Positions 26,346 to 36,017 of a stretch of 64,000 nt of DNA are shown here, one piece after another. The DNA is from Pseudobdellovibrionaceae bacterium (GTDB lineage Bacteria > Bdellovibrionota > Bdellovibrionia > Bdellovibrionales > Bdellovibrionaceae). The DNA lies in assembly GCA_013359135.1 (NCBI GenBank), contig JABWCN010000004.1:47664-111663 (forward strand). The letters run 5' to 3'. The notes beneath the pieces were generated by a model. The model was not told the DNA's origin and did not search any database. It was given only the letters and a program-made list of their open reading frames with translations. The first letter of the stretch is position 1. Each line of letters starts with the position of its first letter. The translations under genes were made by a program, and so were the position numbers.

Positions 26346-26762
26346 TCATAGTGAGTGGCTATGCTGTTCACAGTTGTACTTCAAACTATTAACGGAATTG
26401 AGTGCTTCCCAAATTCCGTTAATGACTGCATGGGTGCTCTGGGCTTGTTTTAGATCTTGTAGATCTGCATTCGCTAAGTATCTATCACCTGGGTTTGTGG
26501 CTGCCTGAAATCTTGCAAAAGCTTCATCGATCTTAATTTTATAAGCTAAAAACTTTGCATAAGGTGCGGAGATTTCAGATTGATCAGTTAAACATAAAAG
26601 TGTTGTTGCTAAAGCGAATTTTGAATCCTTGTTCATACAACTAATTTGTTTTTCAGATAACATCCATTTTTCGTGAAACGCAATTTTTGTAAAACAAACC
26701 GAGGTGGCTGCAAACCCACTCTTAATAATTAAAATGGTCGTCAAAAAAATAAATTTTTTCAT
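26346..26762 (-). CDS. Secreted protein of unknown function
   Basis: 138 residues with a signal peptide ending at FAA. The mature part is alpha-helical with four Cys (SVCF, ISCM, LLCL, YNCEQ) and ends in a His/Ser-rich tail. Unrecognised; a small helical disulfide-bonded secreted protein. Confidence 0.55.
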   Translation of the reverse strand: MKKFIFLTTILIIKSGFAATSVCFTKIAFHEKWMLSEKQISCMNKDSKFALATTLLCLTDQSEISAPYAKFLAYKIKIDEAFARFQAATNPGDRYLANADLQDLKQAQSTHAVINGIWEALNSVNSLKYNCEQHSHSL

Positions 26763-26868
26763 TAGAATACTCCAAAAAGAGCTATATCAGATCTTGTTAC
26801 AATATTCACCTGTTAAGATAATGACGTCATCCATGGGAAATTTTTACAGAAATAGATAAAATAGTAAT

Positions 26869-28113
26869 CTAGGTTTTAGAGGAGAGTTTTTTCTTCAAAA
26901 GGTCATAACATCTTGCTATAAATTCAATATAAGATTTCTTAAGTTCATCCAAAGACTTAAGAAGCTCTGTGTTGTTGTCATGTTGTGCAAGATTGCGTTC
27001 CTCTAAAGCTATTTTTTCTAAAATTTGTGTTATATCAAATGTAAGTAAAATGCCTTGTTCGTTTAGTATATTTTGGCATTCCTGCCCTCTACCACAATAG
27101 TGTGTAATTTGAGATTTTTTTGTTTGTATTAGTTCGACTAAAGTTGGAGGATCTAATTTTAAATTCTTACTTAGCCATGGTTGCATAAACAATATATCTT
27201 GAAACACTTCTAGTACTGGGTCCCCCTTAGGAATTATCATGGAACCGACACCAATGAGGTATAAGTTATCAGAATTATCACGACAATAAAGACCTCCACC
27301 AGAATCTCCCTTACGTGAGTTAGTTCCCTCTGGTTCTATAAATCCTATAGCTTCACTGCCTCCTGAATTCTCTTCAGAAAAAAATTTATTCAAAATAAAA
27401 GCTGTTGTCTTTTGATCTTGTGCACGTGAAAACAATTGGTTTATTTTCAGTAGTTCAATAAAAGCTTTCCATTTCGCAGGACTAGGTTGCTTCAAAGAAT
27501 TCATATCCTTTTTGGTTCCAGCTAAATTGCCAAAATTTCGTTCTTCTCGAGTATGGCCATAACCGGCAGTAAAGCATTTATTGATTCCTTTAAGTTTTTT
27601 CAATTCATCAACGGATTGAACGATTTTCGCGGGTCTAATTCCCAGAGGCTGATCAAGTGTAATGACAGCAATATCATTGGAAAGCTTATCAGGCTTTCCA
27701 TATTCTTCATGAATTTTAACATTGTTGGGATTTACCTTTATAGATGGTTTTCCTGGACATTTTATTGTAAAGTTTTTTTGAGTTATACTTGTCATACAAT
27801 GACCTGCTGTTACTAGTTCTCGACCGGAAACAACGGTGGCTGTACAATATAAATCATTTTCGTTTTTTTCCCCGTACGAATTGATCAACTTTATCATTGT
27901 TTGTGAATTAATGCTTTTCTCTTCTGTTTTTAGTTTAGATTCCTCGTTTCCGCTCTTATTAAATAATTGAGAATTGTCTGATATGATTGAGCACGTTTGC
28001 TCGGGAAGTTCTGAGTACGGTAAAGCTCTGTTAGGATCCATTAAATTTTCTGTTGTCTTAGAGCTTAAAGCCAAAAATACAAATATAACTAGTATAAATA
28101 GATTCCTTGTCAT
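26869..28113 (-). CDS. Secreted trypsin-like serine protease, S1 family
   Basis: 414 residues with a signal peptide (1-20). The chymotrypsin triad is visible: His in LVTAGHC (about 108), Asp in SNDIAVITL (about 150), Ser in KGDSGGGLYC (about 270). A long helical C-terminal extension (about 320-414) may be a propeptide-like or secretion segment. In a predator it could digest prey proteins (inference). Confidence 0.88.
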   Translation of the reverse strand: MTRNLFILVIFVFLALSSKTTENLMDPNRALPYSELPEQTCSIISDNSQLFNKSGNEESKLKTEEKSINSQTMIKLINSYGEKNENDLYCTATVVSGRELVTAGHCMTSITQKNFTIKCPGKPSIKVNPNNVKIHEEYGKPDKLSNDIAVITLDQPLGIRPAKIVQSVDELKKLKGINKCFTAGYGHTREERNFGNLAGTKKDMNSLKQPSPAKWKAFIELLKINQLFSRAQDQKTTAFILNKFFSEENSGGSEAIGFIEPEGTNSRKGDSGGGLYCRDNSDNLYLIGVGSMIIPKGDPVLEVFQDILFMQPWLSKNLKLDPPTLVELIQTKKSQITHYCGRGQECQNILNEQGILLTFDITQILEKIALEERNLAQHDNNTELLKSLDELKKSYIEFIARCYDLLKKKLSSKT

Positions 28114-28723
28114 TTGGCCCTCTAGTCACATTCGGACATAGACGTCGATTCTTTAGAAAAAAATCTACACTCTATTTATAAATATTAAACTTCACTCATC
28201 TAGAGTCTAGGATCATTATTTTGATAAAATCTAAATCTAATTAGTTCCTAAGTACTAATCTAAGGATCTCTACTAGGTTTAATTATCATTGTTGTAGCTA
28301 ATTTTAGTTTTGTCAAAAAAAGTTGTTTAGCGGCAGCTAAGGTTATTACCTTTAAAAACAACAAAACTCTTTCCTTCGGAAATGTTTTTACTCAATTCTA
28401 CTTTGTCCATCAAGTTTGTATATCTGCTCCTTGATATACTGCTTCGATTTTAAAAAACCTGCTCTGTATTGTCTGACACAACATTGATTTACCCCTTGGA
28501 ATCACAGAAATTCATACATTCCCAGGTAAAAAGTCCCAAATTCAAATTTCTTTTATTGTTAAGAACAGACATTTTCAAAAAACATTGAATTTCAATCGTT
28601 CGCCCATTTGGAGTTATAATTTGAAAATAATGATTTGTCCCTAAACATCGTCTGTCTATACTCCATTAAGTGGATTTTCTTGCCATTATTAGGTGTTTAT
28701 GATTTTGTATTTTGGGGTGTAGG
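28114..28723. other. Intergenic region with one short coding-like stretch
   Basis: 610 bases without a gene I can support. On the minus strand a stretch ending at 28388 reads QYRAGFLKSKQYIKEQIYKL without a stop for about 35 codons but has no start; it may be the tail of a lost gene. The rest is AT-rich with no strong hairpin. Confidence 0.3.
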
Positions 28724-28990
28724 ATGAATTACGAAGACTTAATAACAGAAGCAAAAAACTATGCAGAACAAAATTACCTAAATAAAGAAAAGTTAGGACA
28801 TGACGAAGAATTACAACTTTTAAGCTGTGGGTATTCAGTTTTATTTTTATCAGCTAGTGCGAATAAAACAATGCCAGAGCTTGCAAAGGCTCACGAATTT
28901 ATCGCAAAATGCTTTGATAAAATTGGGGATAAGAATTATTCAACAAGGCATCTTAAAACCGCTTCTAATTATGCTAAAATCTCAAAATAA
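28724..28990 (+). CDS. Small helical cytoplasmic protein
   Basis: 88 residues from the ATG at 28724; a TTG four codons upstream is less likely, since GGGGTGTAGG sits before the ATG. Predicted to be almost entirely alpha-helical (ELLITEAKNYAEQNY-type helices). Not recognised. Soluble. Confidence 0.5.
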   Translation: MNYEDLITEAKNYAEQNYLNKEKLGHDEELQLLSCGYSVLFLSASANKTMPELAKAHEFIAKCFDKIGDKNYSTRHLKTASNYAKISK

Positions 28991-29147
28991 TACGATTTAA
29001 GCACAGCTAATTGCTACACTCCCTAAACTTATTTAAACTTGCGACCTTTGAATAAAAAAACCACTAGAAGACACTAAGTGGATTTCGTCTACCACAGCCT
29101 AGACGATTGTTCTGAATATTTATATGATTGAATATGTAAAACACCAC

Positions 29148-30202
29148 CTAGTGTGATGAAGTTCCGTATTCGGTCAATTTCCCGGTCTTAAAATCATAAA
29201 CAGAGAAGCCATCGCGGTTGTATTGGTAGTCTGCAAAGAACAATTCAGAAGTACCATCGTGATTAGCATCAGCGGCTTCCAAAAGTTCGAGGTTACGATA
29301 GTTCCACTCCTGTGATTGTAACAGGTCAGTTGCATTACCATTTGAGTAAATTAAGTAAGCTGATGGAATCCCCATTTCATTCCCATTGCAATCGGGCATT
29401 TCTTTAATTTCACGTATTCCAATAGCAACTGCAAAGCGGTCGCCTTTCTTATTTTTATAGGCACGCCCAAATAGAAGATCTTTTTCAGATAAAGTAATAG
29501 CCTTCACGTTAAGTTTTTCTTCTGTGCATTTTTGCGTTTTTCGATGTTTTAAGACTTCACTTATAATTTTTTTTTGAACTGATTCTGGAATCTTTTTAAA
29601 ATTAACAAAATGCCATCTATCTGGATCGGACAAGCTTTGCTCACTAATAAGCAATGGTCTATTTTGGGTGTTAATTTCTGACAGAATACCCAGCTAAATT
29701 TAACTCTCTTGCTAGCAAAAGGTCTTTCTAAAGATTTCGCGTTAATTGCAGACAAACTCACGGTGATAAGCTCTGGTATAGATACAATTTCAGCACTGTT
29801 TAATTCGCTAGAAGGGCATTGAATTTCAGCACCTATATCACCAGGGCAAGGTCCTGTAGGAGGAACTGGTGGTAATATTTCAGAATCAAAATTCATGTTA
29901 CTAGTTGTGACACAGTTTTTAGAGCTTTTAGTTTCAGCCTTGGTGTATTTTTTGAAGCATTTCTTTGATGTTCCCAGCAGTTTTAATTGACCTAGATCTT
30001 TTCCATCGAAGAATACGTGCATAGACTTTCCGGATGACTGGGAATCCAAATTTTGATTCTTAGACAGTATAGTGTTCCCAACCTGGTTAAACGCTAAAAA
30101 AGCTAGTTTATCGTTTAAAAGAAAACCAATGGCGTTTGTTTCAGCAGCTACTGAAGCGATGGATGAGGTCATCAAAAGAAAAACGAAAAATGAACTTCGC
30201 AC
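29148..30202 (-). pseudogene. Frameshifted secreted FG-GAP-like protein
   Basis: Two overlapping minus-strand frames look like one protein. The first starts at GTG 30202 with GGGGA upstream and gives a good signal peptide ending VAA. The second (29148-29654) carries ANHDGTSELFFADYQYN, an FG-GAP/VCBS-like calcium-binding repeat. Near 29690-29740 a third frame reads DLLLARELNLAGYSVR, so two small indels are likely. It may be a decayed gene or assembly error. Confidence 0.5.
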
Positions 30203-30515
30203 ACGTATCCCCGGGTGATGAAATATAAAATCCATTCCATAATAGTTTTGAGTTAATGGCAAGTGTAGTAGCTTGAAAGTCCTACCTAGACAGTGGGCAG
30301 GATAATTAGTTTTACCTGATGATGACTCTTGAGGATAGGCGGTTTAAAGTCCGAATTATCCAAACCAAGCATCTAGTTTTTTCTGGTTTTGAATGAGCGG
30401 ATCTGTTGCGCTCATTTTGATAGCCCGAAAAATCGCTTAAACTATCAGTCAATGTCTCAAAATGAAATGGATCAAAATAAATGGCGAAGGCATTCAATGT
30501 GCATTTAATTATTAT

Positions 30516-31550
30516 ATGAAAACTGTGTTGATCTTTCAAATAGGTTTAAAGCAGACTTTGTCTATTTTTCTGTTACTTGTTTTGTCGGTTGTAAAGCCAT
30601 TTTATGCGGTTGCTTTTGAAAAACAGGCCTCAAATCTCTGTAAAGAAAAATCATCTTTTTTAAAAAATTCTTTAGATAATAATATTTCAGTTGAACAACT
30701 ATTGTTAGTTGGTGATATTGGTAAATCAGATATCGTGTTCTTTGGGGTAGAACATTACAATTTCGAATCAGATTTATACCCACTTCTCGCAGAGAAACTA
30801 AAGAAGATTAACCCTGGTTTAGACTGTTTTTTTGTAGAAGAAACTTTACTAGAATTTGAGCAGAAAATTTTAAATAGTCTAAACAATGGTGAAGCATTAG
30901 ATCAACAAACTCTAAATGATACCTTTGGAAGGGATAGAGCCGTATTGTTTCAAAAAATTCATAGTATGGGCTTAAAAATTTATTATGTTGATCCCCCTTG
31001 GACAAATAAGTTTCAAATAAAAACTGAAGAAGATGAATTGAGTTGGCTTAATAAGAGAGACCTATATATGGCTAATTTAATATATGAATTAAAGAATTCT
31101 AACAAATGTAAAAAATCGTTTTATCCAGTGGGCTTTTCTCATTTAGTCAAAATTTCAAAGCGCTTAAATCTAAAAACTCTTCTTAATGATAAATATAAAA
31201 TTAAAACTGCAGAATTTTTACTTTTAATAGCTGGCAGAAATTCAAATGCAATGACAAACAATTTAGTCGTTAACCCCAGCTGGATTTGGCAAAAAAACTT
31301 TAATCAAAGTAACTCATTCAAAAAAAGTGATTTGATATGTGAAGATAATTTTATTCCAGATAAGTCAATGACAGCTTTTATGAATGAACAGTCCAAAGTT
31401 CCTATTGGATACCTACCAGACAGCAACTCTCTTGTTGGCACTTATGGGGAGTTTTTAGGTACAGTAGTTTTTACTTGTAAAACATCCTCATGCAACCAAA
31501 TAAATTCAATTTTTGGATCAACAAAGGTAAAGCTTAATGAAACTCCTTAG
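30516..31550 (+). CDS. Exported TraB/ChaN/EreA-like protein
   Basis: 344 residues from the ATG at 30516, which begins a signal peptide ending FYAVA; a start at 30462 would put 18 extra residues before it. SDIVFFGVEHYN (strand-G-x-E-H), FFVEETLLEF, RDLYMANLIYEL and YPVGFSHL match the fold shared by TraB, ChaN and EreA, which use conserved E and H. The reaction is unknown. Its end overlaps the next gene by 14 bases. Confidence 0.55.
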   Translation: MKTVLIFQIGLKQTLSIFLLLVLSVVKPFYAVAFEKQASNLCKEKSSFLKNSLDNNISVEQLLLVGDIGKSDIVFFGVEHYNFESDLYPLLAEKLKKINPGLDCFFVEETLLEFEQKILNSLNNGEALDQQTLNDTFGRDRAVLFQKIHSMGLKIYYVDPPWTNKFQIKTEEDELSWLNKRDLYMANLIYELKNSNKCKKSFYPVGFSHLVKISKRLNLKTLLNDKYKIKTAEFLLLIAGRNSNAMTNNLVVNPSWIWQKNFNQSNSFKKSDLICEDNFIPDKSMTAFMNEQSKVPIGYLPDSNSLVGTYGEFLGTVVFTCKTSSCNQINSIFGSTKVKLNETP

Positions 31551-32484
31551 TGTTTTAATCTTATTTATTGGCTTGAAAGGATTAGCTGCTCAGGTATATC
31601 TAGATGTACATATTCATGATCAAGGAAATATGGATTCACAATTATCTGAAAATCGAATTTTAAATTTAATGAATCAAGAATCAGGATTTAATCATGCATT
31701 TGTATTATCTCATTCTTACAACTTGCCAATGCCTGATGGGAAAGATCAACCTAAATATGCTAAAGCTGCTTTTGTAGATATGCTTCACACGTCACAGTTG
31801 GTGTCTAAGTATCCAAAATATTTAAGTGGGCTTTGTGGCATTCGCTTAGAATGGCAAAGTCTCACAGAAATGACTGAAAAATGTTTTAATTTGCCCAATA
31901 TGATTGGCTTGAAAATTAGATACGCTAGAGGTGAAAAAGGTATATCCAGTTATTCGAAACCACTTGAGTTAATACTGACTAAATATTCAGAAAAGATAAG
32001 AATAATACTTCTTCATTTACCCACAGGTTTTAAAAAACAAGAAAGTAACTCACTAGAAGCTCGTAAAGTAGTTAATCAGGAAATAGAAACTCTTGTACAT
32101 GTAGCGCAAAAACATAAAAACACGATATTTGTAGTAGCCCACTCAGGAAATAATCCAAATACTGTGATTGCATTATCTAAGTTTAAAATGAAAAATATTT
32201 TTGTAGAAGTTTCAGGAGTTGCTGGTAGTGTTTTTAATAACACGGATAAAGATTTTCAATATTCTGATTTTATCAATTCATGGAAGACTCTAGGGGTAGA
32301 TCAGGTTTTATTCGGGTCTGACATAGAAGCTGAAGATAATCTAGAGTTTGCTAGTCGAATTTTCAAGGGTGAAGTAGACAGTATTATCTCTAACTCATTG
32401 TTAACAGAAAATGAAAAAAATATAATTTTAATTGAAAATGGGAAAAAAATTTTAAAGTTTGCAAGACCTGATTTGTTTGACTAA
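31537..32484 (+). CDS. Secreted amidohydrolase-2-like metal-dependent hydrolase
   Basis: 315 residues with a signal peptide ending LAA. TIM-barrel amidohydrolase marks are LDVHIHD (metal ligands), IILLHLP, VVAHSGNN and LFGSDIEAED (metal Asp). Secretion is unusual for this family. The overlap with the TraB/ChaN-like gene indicates co-translation and a shared task. Substrate unknown. Confidence 0.75.
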   Translation: MKLLSVLILFIGLKGLAAQVYLDVHIHDQGNMDSQLSENRILNLMNQESGFNHAFVLSHSYNLPMPDGKDQPKYAKAAFVDMLHTSQLVSKYPKYLSGLCGIRLEWQSLTEMTEKCFNLPNMIGLKIRYARGEKGISSYSKPLELILTKYSEKIRIILLHLPTGFKKQESNSLEARKVVNQEIETLVHVAQKHKNTIFVVAHSGNNPNTVIALSKFKMKNIFVEVSGVAGSVFNNTDKDFQYSDFINSWKTLGVDQVLFGSDIEAEDNLEFASRIFKGEVDSIISNSLLTENEKNIILIENGKKILKFARPDLFD

Positions 32485-32494
32485 TGTAAAATTT

Positions 32495-32740
32495 TTTATT
32501 GTTTTCAGTAATTTCGGATATTTCGCATAGATTATTTATAAATCGTGCAGCTTTAGCGCCGGAAATAATTCTGTGATTAAAGGCAAGCGTTATAGGTACT
32601 AAAGAAGTCGAAACTGAAATCTTTGATATCAGTTTTTCCAATAAAGGCGGCATCAAGTTTAATATCTGGATCTGTCAAGGCACCCAGGATATCGCCAGGT
32701 CTGAGTTTGTTTTTTCTAGACATACTCCCCCATTTTTTGA
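32495..32740 (-). pseudogene. Chimera of the 3' ends of dbpA-like and acyltransferase (E2) genes
   Basis: On the minus strand the frame from about 32740, with an ATG at 32723, reads KLRPGDILGALTDPD and FIGKTDIKDF, the RNA-binding domain of a DbpA-type DEAD-box helicase. A second frame (32656 downward) reads PITLAFNHRIISGAKAARF, the C-terminal catalytic motif of a dihydrolipoyl acyltransferase (E2; usually DHRxxDG). The two overlap near 32610-32620. Neither has its N-terminal domains. Two unrelated 3' ends were joined by a deletion. Confidence 0.65.
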
Positions 32741-32953
32741 GAGATCGGACGCTCTAGCTACATTCTCTGCGACAATGACATATGTTACGGTCAAGATTAC
32801 TTGTGAACTTATAACTTACAGTTATGATATCAGTTGCACCACATGTGCCGATGTCTTTGATAAAAAAGTACTCAAACCCATTATTATATGGTAGATGGCC
32901 AAGTTGTATTTGTTAAATTGACAATTACCAACTTTCAGCGAAAAATTGCTTCT

Positions 32954-33577
32954 GTGAAGATTAAATTTTTTTATTATTTTATGATAGTGTTGGCCTTTGA
33001 TTTCAATCAATCCCTTGCTGTAGATCGCCTAGTTATTAAACCTATTGGCTTTTCTGAAGAATCTTTCTTCTACTATGCGACTAACCCAGCTTGTATCTGT
33101 AAAAAAAATAAATGTATTTATTCCGATGAGGCTGGTGAGCAGATATGTGTGCCAGAAAAACTTATGTCTATTAATTTGATCAACGATAAAGTATCTCCTG
33201 CAAAAAAAGAGGAACTACAGCTTCTCAAAATAAATGAAAAAAATACGCCAAAATTAGCGACGTTTCCTACAGACTTTGAAGAAGATAGCTTCAGCATCTC
33301 TTTAGGCGATCTTTGCAATATGGATTCTGAGAATTATGGTGTCCAAAAAAAATGTGATGTGTTTTTGGTATCCAAAAAACATGGAAAAAAGAAAATCACC
33401 AGTTTCTCGTTTTATGCTACGCCGATGGATTCATTTACCGTGCTGGGTTATTTCAAACATTCATCAAAGCCAAAGCTCGCAATCCTAATAAGTGAAGGAC
33501 ATAAACACTTCGAGGAAGTAAACGATTTCAAACAGCACCTTGTTGGAGCCGATTTAATTAAGGGATTTAAAAGGTAG
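32954..33577 (+). CDS. Secreted protein of unknown function
   Basis: 207 residues from GTG at 32954, chosen because it opens a signal peptide ending SLAVD; a start at 32888 would add 22 residues. Cys-rich in the first part (PACICKKNKCIY, EQICVP). Beta-rich C-terminal half. No family recognised. A terminator hairpin covers its stop. Confidence 0.5.
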   Translation: MKIKFFYYFMIVLAFDFNQSLAVDRLVIKPIGFSEESFFYYATNPACICKKNKCIYSDEAGEQICVPEKLMSINLINDKVSPAKKEELQLLKINEKNTPKLATFPTDFEEDSFSISLGDLCNMDSENYGVQKKCDVFLVSKKHGKKKITSFSFYATPMDSFTVLGYFKHSSKPKLAILISEGHKHFEEVNDFKQHLVGADLIKGFKR

Positions 33578-33591
33578 CCCAAAATCCCTTA
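33559..33591 (+). terminator. Hairpin over the stop of the secreted gene at 32954
   Basis: TAAGGGATTT (33559-33568) and AAATCCCTTA (33582-33591) form a perfect 10-bp stem that holds the stop codon in its loop. A weak T-rich stretch follows. A likely intrinsic terminator. Confidence 0.55.
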
Positions 33592-33787
33592 TTTCAAATG
33601 ACCGCAACCACCCAGAGTCCAGAGGTTTTAAGGTAGGTTTCGATCTTATTACTCAGATAATCTTTTAATTATTAAGGGCCATTTTTTGCACAATCTCAAA
33701 TTGAGACACTCCAAGCTAGACCTGGCTCATATTACCTGGAATGCCAATTGCTCTATTTATTACGCAAGTAATGTAATTAGGAGTTGC

Positions 33788-34624
33788 ATGCCGATCAAAA
33801 CCATAATTTTATACTACTTTTTAATGATCTCAATTGTTTGTCATGCCGGCGAATGGGCCCGCATTAACGGGACGACTATTTCTTTTACTGGAACAATTGA
33901 AATTGACGAACTTCGTAGATTTCAAGAAATCTATAAGCCAACAGATGAAGCTATTATTCTCAATTCCGGCGGCGGCAGAATGGATGCAGCTCTCGACATC
34001 GGCAGTCTTTTAATTAAGAACAAAAAGCTCACAGCTATTGTGCGGGGTATTTGCGCCTCTTCATGTGCAAATTACTTTTTTCTAGCTGCTAAAAATAAAG
34101 TAATTGATCGTGGTATCGTTGGTTTTCACGGAAACTGGAAGACCATGATTAACAAAGAAGAATTTAATAAACATATGGCCGAGCTTGAACCCGACAAACG
34201 AGTTTCGCTTCTAGATTTTCATCGTCAACACGTTAAGAAAGAAACTGCTTTCATATCTAATATCGGAGTCTCGCAAGAACTTTTTGAGAGAACACAGAAG
34301 GAAAATGATGCTGGCCTTTATGAGGTATATTTACCAGGGCCAAGCATTTTTAAAAAATATGGAATCGAAAACGTAAAAGGATATCAAGACCTGGATCGCA
34401 TAAAAGGACTCAAAATTCTTTACGACAATGGCCTGCATGATAACAATTCGGAAGATTTAAAAAATATATTCAGAAATGAATTTCAAAGCGCAACTGAAAA
34501 AAGAAAAGACGAAATCAGAATACTATTAGCATATCTCAATAAACAATTTCCGTTGCAGACAACTTCAAATTCGATGGTGCCCCGATCTGATAAGGACTCC
34601 TTCTCATCATATAGAGTTCGATGA
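33788..34624 (+). CDS. Exported ClpP/crotonase-fold protein (COG3904-like)
   Basis: 278 residues from the ATG at 33788, supported by TTAGGAG four bases upstream; longer reading is rejected. Signal peptide ends CHAGE. The core AIILNSGGGRMDAALDIG, RGICASSCANYFFLAA (Ser site) and VGFHGNW (His site) match the periplasmic ClpP-like family COG3904. It is likely a periplasmic serine protease-like protein; the two Cys beside the Ser may form a disulfide. Confidence 0.7.
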   Translation: MPIKTIILYYFLMISIVCHAGEWARINGTTISFTGTIEIDELRRFQEIYKPTDEAIILNSGGGRMDAALDIGSLLIKNKKLTAIVRGICASSCANYFFLAAKNKVIDRGIVGFHGNWKTMINKEEFNKHMAELEPDKRVSLLDFHRQHVKKETAFISNIGVSQELFERTQKENDAGLYEVYLPGPSIFKKYGIENVKGYQDLDRIKGLKILYDNGLHDNNSEDLKNIFRNEFQSATEKRKDEIRILLAYLNKQFPLQTTSNSMVPRSDKDSFSSYRVR

Positions 34625-34872
34625 CTAAAAAGATGGTCCTTAAAGCTGAAGCTGTAGTTACTCAACTACAAAAAAAGACCCTATGCATTTTGTGAGTTGG
34701 GCCTTGGTAGCATTTTTTGAATTTTAGGAAGTGTTTTCTGAAAAGCAATTTTTAAAGAACCGCTCTTAACTATTGCTTGTTATAGTGAATTTGAGAAAAA
34801 ATTAACTCACTGCTTTCTGTAAAATACATCTTACTGCTTCAAAAATATTTCCATTCTCAAAATTTATTTTCA

Positions 34873-35061
34873 GTGATCACAACATCATTAACCACAGCAG
34901 TGTCTGAAGGATTAAACAACAAAATTAAAGTGCTTAAAAAAATGGGCTATGGTTACTCCAATGAAACAAGCTTTATGAGAAAGATCCTTCAAAGATGTGG
35001 ATATCTAAACCATCTAGCTATAAACACTGATCAATTTTACTTCAAATGGCCACACCCCTGA
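34873..35061 (+). pseudogene. ISL3-family transposase remnant, C-terminal end
   Basis: 62 residues with TTAVSEGLNNKIKVLKKMGY and YSNETSFMRKIL, the C-terminal block of ISL3/IS204-type DDE transposases (EGLNNKIK). The N-terminal two-thirds and any inverted repeats are missing; the frame upstream is not recognisable. The gap 34625-34872 holds nothing else I can support. An old mobile-element trace. Confidence 0.65.
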
Positions 35062-35157
35062 TTATTACGGAGAGGTCTATATAAATGGCAAAAAATGTCA
35101 TTTTGTCCTATTTTCTACAGTTGTAAGCAAAAAAAAATAATCTAAAATGAATGGATT

Positions 35158-35909
35158 ATGGCCAGACTATTAATTCTTAAAAATATCTTTAAGCCAATGT
35201 TGCTATTTTTTTTCTTCTTCTTGAACTTGCTTCAGGTAATCAGTGCGCAAATTTTTATTCGCTACATTTTCAAACGATCGACCGTACAGCCAATGTCGAT
35301 GGTTTAAATTTTTCTTATCGTAAAATAATTGCCCTACATTCAGATCTTCGATTTAGTGATGTTCCAGAGTTAAAAGATAAAATATTGGTACAAGTAACCA
35401 CATCAGGGCATGTTCGGATAATTTATAATTCTATTCGATTTGATACCAGCGGTCGTCCTGCCAATTTAAACTTATTAATGCCAATGCGAACAACTGTCAA
35501 AAATATTAGCTTAATAGAGGATGGGATAATCTTTATAATTAAATCACCCCCAGGTGATCTTAAAGAGCGCATTGAAGACCTCATTAAGGAATATCCCGGT
35601 CAGAAAGCTTTTACATGCGCTACTGGTGCTTGTCGCGCTTTTATAAAACTAACGGATGGCCAATTTATTGATAAAAATTATCTTACACCAACAGCTGTGA
35701 TGAAAATACTGCTGTTGCATTCTTTAGAAAACCAAGGTGTGAGCGTTCTATCTTTTGGAGAAGACCTTAATGATGCCGTTAGGTTGGCTCGAAATAAAGT
35801 AAGCTATTGGAGAACGAATGGGATACTTGGTGGCGCCAATGAACTAGTGATCGCAGGTATCACAATATTTGGACTACATGCGGTTATTCAGTCACTAAAT
35901 GTTAAATGA
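35158..35909 (+). pseudogene. Secreted protein split by a frameshift at a T8 run
   Basis: The frame from the ATG at 35158 gives MARLLILKNIFK and a hydrophobic stretch, then stops at 35304-35306. A second frame, open from about 35193, continues to 35909 with DLRFSDVPELKDKILVQV and a 174-residue tail. They change over at a run of eight T (35206-35213). A ninth T would join them into one signal-peptide protein of 250 residues. A slipped homopolymer, phase-variable site, or assembly error. Family unknown. Confidence 0.5.
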
Positions 35910-36017
35910 AATTAGGTGTGTCATTCAAAAAACGCTGTAAGCTCTCCCCAAGTTCAGCTCTAAATCTCTTAATCTTGAGAAACTAATGTTACTCACAACT
36001 ACGTATTTTATACGGAG

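Noticed and set aside
28388..28495. Coding-like minus-strand stretch with QYRAGFLKSKQYIKEQ
   Set aside because: No start and no recognisable family; kept only as a note in the intergenic entry.
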